Shown here piece by piece: positions 56,124 to 64,000 of a DNA stretch of 64,000 nt. Made by a program: the position numbers and the translations under genes. Positions within the stretch are counted from its first letter, which is position 1. The number at the start of each line of letters is the position of its first letter. Source of the stretch: Punica granatum (taxonomy: Eukaryota > Streptophyta > Magnoliopsida > Myrtales > Lythraceae); assembly GCF_007655135.1 (NCBI RefSeq), contig NC_045128.1, positions 19,624,811 through 19,688,810 of the forward strand, in the 5' to 3' direction. A model generated the notes under the pieces. The model did no database searches. It was not told where the DNA came from and worked only from the letters and a program-made list of their open reading frames with translations.

Positions 56124-59100
56124 CTAGTTCGACTTTACCAGTTCTTCAACCGAATTTGCTAGATCCACCGTAGTGGCATCACCATCAATATTTTCCCCTT
56201 CAAAGTAATGCTTGAGAAGATGACCGTTTACTTTAAAAGTGCGGTCATCTTCTGACTTCAGCTCAACTGCACCATAGGGAAAAACATTAGAAATAACAAA
56301 TGGTCCAGACCATCGAGATTTTAACTTACCTGGGAACAAGTTCAAGCGAGAGTTGTATAATAGGACTTTCTGACCAGGCAAAAACTCTCGCTTTAGGATG
56401 TTCCTATCATGCCATCGCTTGGCTCGCTCCTTGTATATCCTAGCATTTTCATATGCTTCCTCTCTCAGCCATCCGATTCAACTGGAGCAATCTCTTTTCA
56501 CCTGCAGCTTGTAAATCAAAGTTAAGGTATTTTATGGCCCAATATGCTTTGTGCTCAAGCTCTACTGGTAGGTGACATGATTTACCATAAACAATCTTGT
56601 ATGGGGACATTCCTATGGGGGTTTTGAAAGCTGTCCTGTAAGCCCACAATGCATCATCAAGTTTTAAAGACCAATCTTTCCTAGATGCATTGACTGTTTT
56701 CTCTAAGATACGCTTTATTTTCCTATTGGACACCTCAACCTGTCCACAAGTCTGTGGATGATAAGGGGTGGCAATTTTATGAGTAACTCCATATTTTGAT
56801 AATAATTTTTCAAATTGCCAATTGCAAAAATGTGATCCCCCATCACTTATAATGGCTCTAGGTACCCCAAATCTTGAAAAGATGTTCTTTTTTAAAAATC
56901 TGATTACAACTCTGGCATCATTACTTTGTAGAGCAACTGCTTCTACCCATTTTGAAACATAATCAACAGCCACAAGAACATATTTATTTGAAAAAGAAGA
57001 GGGAAAAGGACCCATAAAGTCTATTCCCCACACATCAAAAAGCTCAATTACAAGAATGCTATTTTGTGGTACTTCATGTCTCCTAGAAATATTGCCAGTT
57101 CTTTGGCATGGAGCACAAGACATAATGTAATTCCTGCAATCATGAAATACTCTAGGCCAATAAAATCCACAAGATAAGATCTTAGTTGCAGTTCTTTCCA
57201 CACCAAAGTGGCCTCCTGCTTCCTTAGAATGACAGTGTTGTATTATGCTAAGTTGTTCAGTTTCAGGCACACAGCGTCTAATTACTTGGTCAGCACAATA
57301 TTTAAACAGATATGGTTCATCCCAAAAATAGTATTTCACATCATGCAAAAATTTCTTTTTCTGTTGAGATGACAAACCATATGGTGTGATGTTGCTAACC
57401 ATGTAATTGACTATATCAGCATACCAAGGTAATCCTTGGATTTCTGCTACATGCAATTGTTCATCAGGGAACTTTTCATTAATGGGTGAATCTAAACAAT
57501 CAGATTCCAAACGGGATAAGTGATCAGCCACTACATTTTCAGTTCCCTTTGTGTCTCTAATTTCCAGGTCAAATTCTTGTAGCAGTAGAATCCAACGAAT
57601 TAGCCTAGGTTTAGCATCAGCTTTGGCAAACAAATATTTCAGGGCAGCATGGTCTGTGTATACTATGATCTTAGAACCTATCAGATAAGGCCGAAACTTG
57701 TCACATGCAAATATGACTGCTAAAAGCTGCTTTTCAGTTGTGGCATAGTTCTTTTGGGCCTCATTTAAAGTTCTACTAGCATAGTATATTGCATGAAATA
57801 CCTTACCTCTCCTTGGCCCAAGTACTGCTCCTACAGCATAGTCGCTGGCATCACACATCAGCTCAAACGGAAGCTCCAAATTAGGTGCAACGATCACTGG
57901 TGCAGAAGTGAGTTTCTCCTTCAATAAATTGAATGCCTGCAAACAATTGTCATTAAAAACAAAAGCAGAATCTTTTTCAAGTAAATTACAAAGAGGTCTA
58001 GAGATTTTAGAAAAGTCCTTGATAAATCTCCTGTAGAAGCCAGCATGTCCTAAGAAGCTCCTTACTCCTTTTGTTGAAGTGGGTGGTGGCAACTTCTCTA
58101 TTATCTCCACTTTTGCTCGATCAACTTCAATCCCTTTCTTTGACACCGTGTGACCTAAGACTATACCCTCTCTTACCATAAAATGATATTTCTCCCAGTT
58201 CAGAAGCAGATTAGTCTCCTTACATCTTTTAAGCACACAGCCTAAATTTGTCAGACAAGATTCAAATGACTTCCCAAAAACAGAGAAATCATCCATAAAT
58301 ATTTCAATAAAATTCTCTAACATGTCAGAAAATATAGACATCATGCACCTCTGGAAAGTGGCAGGTGCATTACAGAGACCGAAAGGCATTCTCCTAAAGG
58401 CAAAAGTGCCATAAGGACAAGTGAATGTGGTTTTCTCCTGGTCCTCGGGTGCTATATGAATCTGATTGTAACCAGAATAACCATCTAGAAAACAATAATA
58501 ATCATGCCCTGCAAGTTTTTCTAGCATCTGATCAATGAAGGGGAGGGGGAAATGGTCTTTACGGGTAGCATCATTTAGTTTCCTGTAATCTATACAAACT
58601 CTCCACCCAGTCACAGTACGAGTCGGGATTAATTCATTGACCTCATTTTTAACCACAGTCATACCACCCTTTTTAGGCACTACTTGAACAGGACTAACCC
58701 ATTTACTATCTGAGATATGATAGATAATACATGCATCCAACAGTTTAAGCACTTCTTTCTTCACTACCTCTTTGAGAGTTGGGTTAAGTCGCCTCTGTGG
58801 TTGCACTACGGGTTTGCACTCAGCTTCCAACATTATCCTGTGAGTGCAAATCAAAGGGCTGATCCCTTTGATATTTGCAATAGTCCATCCTATTGCCTCC
58901 TTGTGCTCTCTCAGCACGCTTAGGAGCTGTTGCTCCTGATCACCTGTCAAGGAAGAAGAGATAATTATTGGCAAAGTATCATCTATTCCAAGATAGGCAT
59001 ATTTTAAATGGCTAGGCAATGGTTTAAGTTCTAGCACCGGGGACTGTGTCAAAGATGATACTGGTTTTGTCGCACTAGTGCCCAGCTCCTCATAGTAGCG

Positions 59101-59270
59101 AACCTTGATTTCTGATACCTTCTCCACAGATTCTTCCTCATGCTCATCATCATCACTCTAATCGTCCAGATCCCTAAGGACTGATTCCATTGTATCCACA
59201 CCTGCTTTCTCCTCCACAAACTCAGAGATAAGCTCATCAATAATGTCAATGGTGTAACAAGATTTGCCAT
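56124..59270 (-). pseudogene. pol: Athila-type pol: RT, RNase H, integrase (copy 1)
   Basis: The main frame is 59127-56449 (892 codons). Upstream, the frame from 59270 runs in phase to a TAG at 59158-59160. RT motifs are [27 protein letters not shown] and FMDDFSVFG. RNase H keeps its catalytic start ([16 protein letters not shown]) and TDHAALKYL. The integrase finger is [12 protein letters not shown]...CAPCQR, and D,D,E lie in [17 protein letters not shown] and GQVEVSNR. A frameshift at about 56476, shared with copy 2, separates the last 86 codons (56381-56124; [22 protein letters not shown]). RT and RNase H copy the RNA, and integrase inserts the product. Confidence 0.87.
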
Positions 59271-61170
59271 TGTACGGACCCGAATGTGGACTCTCGTCGG
59301 GGCCCGCATTGCGCGCTTTTGGATCGCGCGGCTTGGGAGTGTCCACCTTCCCGTGGGGACGCGTGACGGACACGCGTGAGAGAAGGAGTCGCCACTTATC
59401 ATTTTACGACCCGTAGGTCGAGGGCAGATAAGTTACCCGAGTCTAGGGGTATGGAACACCTAGTTTGTCGTTAAGGCATTGATCTGTGCGGAACCGGAAA
59501 ATCCGTGTTCGGGGGTTCATGTTACGTGCGGGCCTATATCCCGCACGCCCTTTCGGTACTCTGGTTTGCTAGGCTTGCATTTTTGTTTTATTTACTGCAT
59601 GAATTAGGCTGCACTCGGCTCACACGTTTTGACACCGTAACTTCGATGAATTAAACGATGTCGGTGGAGAAGCTGAGAGAGAAGTAAACCCGTGTGTCGG
59701 GGAATTGGTTCACAATCTTGCGTTACAGTTCATCGAACCATGGAGGTTGAATCCCTGCGTGAACCAGAACCGAGAGTTCTTGGATTTACTTGTATCTGGG
59801 CAAGCATTAGACCGATTCGATTAATTCGACTATCGGACCGTTCGCTCACCGACTAGAATTCTTACAGAATAAATGTACAAAATAAAATCCTTACAATGCT
59901 CTCGAAAACAATAAATACAAATTACAAATGGCCGAATTCCAGTCGACTCGCGTTCGGTTATTATTCCACTCTAACTCACCGTGAGTTTAGGGAAAAAGAC
60001 CGAAGAACTGAAATTCAATGGACGCTCTCACTGAATAGGGCATTGGACCCTGTGAGTGTTGATTAGGGCGTTGAACCCTGTGCTCGATGATTAGGGTGTT
60101 GAACCCTAATATTATTCGGCCTAGGGATCAAGCTCGACCCGTATGGCAAACAAGTGCGGAAAGATAACACGCAACATGTTAATAACAGACAAGGTGTTTT
60201 GTATTTACCGAATGTACGTGGATTAACAAGTTTTTTAATCCAAAAGTGTTTTTGCAAGCAAATGCCATATGTTAAGCAATCAAACGCGTGCCAATGTTTT
60301 AGTATTCTGCTTTTGTTGGAAATTTGGAAAAGAGAATCGAATATCATGTGTGTAGATTGCTTTTATAGTGATTCGGTGTTGTGACACTGAATTACCACTG
60401 AATTGATCCAAACTTGTATTTTGACTCTAGATTTGGAACCTAGAGTTCCGCCTAACCATTTTCTAGGATTTGGTTAAGTCGAGTGAAATGATTAGTCCGA
60501 TAACTGTATTTTGATATAGAATACCCAACTGACATCTTAAACTGCGCTAGGATGTCGGCGAATCACGAAATGATGTTCTTGCCCTTGATTTGAAAATTTG
60601 TTTTCAGAAAAGGAGAACAACACAATAAGGATTTGAAAGTATGAGGGTTTTGAAAAGGGCATTAACACCGTTTTGTAATTCGTCGACGCGAGTTACAAAT
60701 TACTGTCAAATTCGTGCAAAGTTATTTAAATGGAATGAATTAACCGTGTGAACGTCCCGATTAACCCGTTCGTGGAATTAATGCTTAAGGTTATTGCCGA
60801 ATACTTTAATTGTGAAAACGATTCGTGATTCGGCGACCAACACGAATCCGTAAGGATCGAGGATATTTGGTCCAATGACCGAAACTACCCTCGTAACCGA
60901 ATGGACCCGAATGAGTCAACGATACCCGAATCTATGCATGTTTTGTTTTGAAAAGACATGTAATCGATGTTTTAACATGGGAATCGTGGAAATATCGAAA
61001 TTACACTTTCGTACAATCCGAGAAATGAATTAAACTCGAAATAAGGAAATCATTCTTGATCCAAAAAGGGCCGAGAAGCCCTCGGCTTCACCTTGTCAAA
61101 GATGGCCGAATACTCTCATGGCTCGATTCAAATCACAAAGAATTTCCTAATCTTGGTTTAATCATTTTTC
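59271..61170 (-). repeat. A-family Ogre LTR, 3' part, inserted in Athila pol
   Basis: On the minus strand it ends GGTCCGTACA at 59271, the same terminus as the element A LTR, and it matches 1-756 at about 93-94%. The flanking five bases on the left are gccat. It continues as LTR-like sequence to 61170 and stops where the second Athila copy begins, so its 5' end is missing. No gene is visible in 1.9 kb. Confidence 0.8.
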
Positions 61171-64000
61171 GCACTTAGTTTATAGTCGCTAGTTCGACTT
61201 TACCAGTTCTTCAACCGAATTTGCTAGATCCACCGTAGTGGCATCACCATCAATATTTTCCCCTTCAAAGTAATGCTTGAGAAGATGACCGTTTACTTTA
61301 AAAGTGCGGTCATCTTCTGACTTCAGCTCAACTGCACCATAGGGAAAAACATTAGAAATAACAAATGGTCCAGACCATCGAGATTTTAACTTACCTGGGA
61401 ACAACTTCAAGCGAGAGTTGTATAATAGGACTTTCTGACCAGGCAAAAACTCTCGCTTTAGGATGTTCCTATCATGCCATCGCTTGGCTCGCTCCTTGTA
61501 TATCCTAGCATTTTCATATGCTTCCTCTCTCAGCCATCCGATTCAACTGGAGCAATCTCTTTTCACCTGCAGCTTGTAAATCAAAGTTAAGGTATTTTAT
61601 GGCCCAATATGCTTTGTGCTCAAGCTCTACTGGTAGGTGACATGATTTACCATAAACAATCTTGTATGGGGACATTCCTATGGGGGTTTTGAAAGCTGTC
61701 CTGTAAGCCCACAATGCATCATCAAGTTTTAAAGACCAATCTTTCCTAGATGCATTGACTGTTTTCTCTAAGATACGCTTTATTTTCCTATTGGACACCT
61801 CAACCTGTCCACAAGTCTGTGGATGATAAGGGGTGGCAATTTTATGAGTAACTCCATATTTTGATAATAATTTTTCAAATTGCCGATTGCAAAAATGTGA
61901 TCCCCCATCACTTATAATGGCTCTAGGTACCCCAAATCTTGAAAAGATGTTCTTTTTTAAAAATCTGATTACAACTCTGGCATCATTACTTTGTAGAGCA
62001 ACTGCTTCTACCCATTTTGAAACATAATCAACAGCCACAAGAATATATTTATTTGAAAAAGAAGAGGGAAAAGGACCCATAAAGTCTATTCCCCACACAT
62101 CAAAAAGCTCAATTACAAGAATGCTATTTTGTGGTACTTCATGTCTCCTAGAAATATTGCCAGTTCTTTGGCATGGAGCACAAGACATAATGTAATTCCT
62201 GCAATCATGAAATACTCTAGGCCAATAAAATCCACAAGATAAGATCTTAGTTGCAGTTCTTTCCACACCAAAGTGGCCTCCTGCTTCCTTAGAATGACAG
62301 TGTTGTATTATGCTAAGTTGTTCAGTTTCAGGCACACAGCGTCTAATTACTTGGTCAGCACAATATTTAAACAGATATGGTTCATCCCAAAAATAGTATT
62401 TCACATCATGCAAAAATTTCTTTTTCTGTTGAGATGACAAACCATATGATGTGATGTTGCTAACCATGTAATTGACTATATCAGCATACCAAGGTAATCC
62501 TTGGATTTCTGCTACATGCAATTGTTCATCAGGGAACTTTTCATTAATGGGTGAATCTAAACAATCAGATTCCAAACGGGATAAGTGATCAGCCACTACA
62601 TTTTCAGTTCCCTTTGTGTCTCTAATTTCCAGGTCAAATTCTTGTAGCAGTAGAATCCAACGAATTAGCCTAGGTTTAGCATCAGCTTTGGCAAACAAAT
62701 ATTTCAGGGCAGCATGGTCTGTGTATACTATGATCTTAGAACCTATCAGATAAGGCCGAAACTTGTCACATGCAAATATGACTGCTAAAAGCTGCTTTTC
62801 AGTTGTGGCATAGTTCTTTTGGGCCTCATTTAAAGTTCTACTAGCATAGTATATTGCATGAAATACCTTACCTCTCCTTGGCCCAAGTACTGCTCCTACA
62901 GCATAGTCGCTGGCATCACACATCAGCTCAAACGGAAGCTCCAAATTAGGTGCAACGATCACTGGTGCAGAAGTGAGTTTCTCCTTCAATAAATTGAATG
63001 CCTGCAAACAATTGTCATTAAAAACAAAAGCAGAATCTTTTTCAAGTAAATTACAAAGAGGTCTAGAGATTTTAGAAAAGTCCTTGATAAATCTCCTGTA
63101 GAAGCCAGCATGTCCTAAGAAGCTCCTTACTCCTTTTGTTGAAGTGGGTGGTGGCAACTTCTCTATTATCTCCACTTTTGCTCGATCAACTTCAATCCCT
63201 TTCTTTGACACCGTGTGACCTAAGACTATACCCTCTCTTACCATAAAATGATATTTCTCCCAGTTCAGAAGCAGATTAGTCTCCTTACATCTTTTAAGCA
63301 CACAGCCTAAATTTGTCAGACAAGATTCAAATGACTTCCCAAAAACAGAGAAATCATCCATAAATATTTCAATAAAATTCTCTAACATGTCAGAAAATAT
63401 AGACATCATGCACCTCTGGAAAGTGGCAGGTGCATTACAGAGACCGAAAGGCATTCTCCTAAAGGCAAAAGTGCCATAAGGACAAGTGAATGTGGTTTTC
63501 TCCTGGTCCTCGGGTGCTATATGAATCTGATTGTAACCAGAATAACCATCTAGAAAACAATAATAATCATGCCCTGCAAGTTTTTCTAGCATCTGATCAA
63601 TGAAGGGGAGGGGGAAATGGTCTTTACGGGTAGCATCATTTAGTTTCCTGTAATCTATACAAACTCTCCACCCAGTCACAGTACGAGTCGGGATTAATTC
63701 ATTGACCTCATTTTTAACCACAGTCATACCACCCTTTTTAGGCACTACTTGAACAGGACTAACCCATTTACTATCTGAGATATGATAGATAATACATGCA
63801 TCCAACAGTTTAAGCTCTTCTTTCTTCACTACCTCTTTGAGAGTTGGGTTAAGTCGCCTCTGTGGTTGCACTACGGGTTTGCACTCAGCTTCCAACATTA
63901 TCCTGTGAGTGCAAATCAAAGGGCTGATCCCTTTGATATTTGCAATAGTCCATCCTATTGCCTCCTTGTGCTCTCTCAGCACGCTTAGGAGCTGTTGCTC
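61171..64000. repeat. Second unit of the tandem duplication (cut by window end)
   Basis: Identical to 56106-58935 apart from five substitutions that I could find by eye in about 2.8 kb, or about 99.8%. Confidence 0.8.
61189..64000 (-). pseudogene. pol: Athila-type pol, copy 2 (continues past the window)
   Basis: The frames 61446-61189 and from the window end down to 61514 repeat copy 1, including the same frameshift at about 61541. Five residues differ from copy 1: SRLKL for SRLNL, CNRQ for CNWQ, YILV for YVLV, ITSYG for ITPYG and KKEELK for KKEVLK. RT (FMDD), RNase H ([13 protein letters not shown]) and integrase D,D,E are all visible. It starts right of the window. Confidence 0.85.

Larger units (their letters stand above)
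53191..59270 (-). mobile_element. Athila-type Ty3/gypsy retrotransposon, 3' part
   Basis: Read on the minus strand it has pol (59270-56124), a long noncoding 3' region, PPT and 3' LTR (54444-53191). The RT and integrase sequences are of the Athila type, not the Tat type (FMDD box, [30 protein letters not shown]). It is inserted in E3. Its gag side is separated by an A-family Ogre LTR at 59271. The base composition is clearly more AT-rich than in the Ogre copies. Confidence 0.85.
56106..61170. repeat. First unit of a 5065-bp tandem duplication
   Basis: Sequence from 56106 reappears at 61171 with a constant offset of 5065 bp to the window end. The unit holds Athila pol (to 59270) plus the A-family LTR fragment (59271-61170). 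There is no matching sequence before 56106 and 61171, so the left breakpoint is sharp. Confidence 0.8.

Noticed and set aside
1..64000. tRNA, rRNA or other RNA genes
   Set aside because: Apart from the PBS matches of 18-19 bases, I saw no tRNA-like fold or rRNA sequence.

Overview
This window is plant nuclear heterochromatin built almost entirely from nested LTR retrotransposons. I see no host gene, rRNA, tRNA or CRISPR array. The host is a flowering plant, probably a eudicot. Element style loosely recalls pomegranate and relatives, but that is memory and low confidence. Two lineages of Ty3/gypsy elements are present. Most of the sequence is Tat/Ogre-type: giant LTRs of about 4.8 to 5.8 kb, a primer-binding site of the form TGGCGACTCC.CTGGGGA (known for Ogre as tRNA-Arg), an extra ORF1 before gag, gag-protease in one frame, a short intron, then RT, a degenerate RNase H, a second archaeal-type RNase H and integrase. 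The other lineage is Athila-type, on the minus strand, at the right end.

Layout. 1-9068: element A (+), the end of a 5' LTR, PBS, ORF1, gag-pro, intron and RT/RNase H, heavily mutated and cut off before integrase. 9069-14886: a 3' LTR (-) of element E1 that landed in A, followed by its polypurine tract and 95 bp of its interior. 14982-36369: element E2 (-), 21.4 kb, inserted in E1, with both LTRs and every coding module present but with frameshifts and stops. 36370-40250: element E4 (+), a protease-to-integrase fragment. 40251-53190: element E3 (+), inserted in E4, with 5' LTR, an intact ORF1, gag-pro, intron and RT, cut by the next insertion. 53191-59270: Athila-type element (-) inserted in E3, with 3' LTR, PPT, long 3' noncoding stretch and pol. 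59271-61170: an A-family Ogre LTR (-) inserted in the Athila pol. 61171-64000: a near-identical second copy of 56106 onward, making a tandem duplication of period 5065 bp or an assembly duplicate.

How the parts work together. In each Ogre copy the gag-pro stop codon lies inside a conserved GT|GTAAG splice donor, and a conserved acceptor 191-214 bp downstream rejoins gag-pro to RT in frame. All four copies show this. This fits the spliced gag-pro/pol arrangement described for Ogre. E2 lacks matching target-site duplications, and its right LTR is a mosaic. The most likely reading is that it is a recombinant of two insertions. No element here looks autonomous. E3 ORF1 is the only module that is clearly undamaged.

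The points most worth a second look are the in-frame intron, the mosaic LTR with a templated filler, a Tourist-like MITE inside one LTR, a 392-bp dimeric repeat array inside the same LTR, the hypervariable 28/43-bp minisatellite in the E2 3' UTR, and the 5065-bp tandem duplication. I found no evidence for a new multi-gene biological system.
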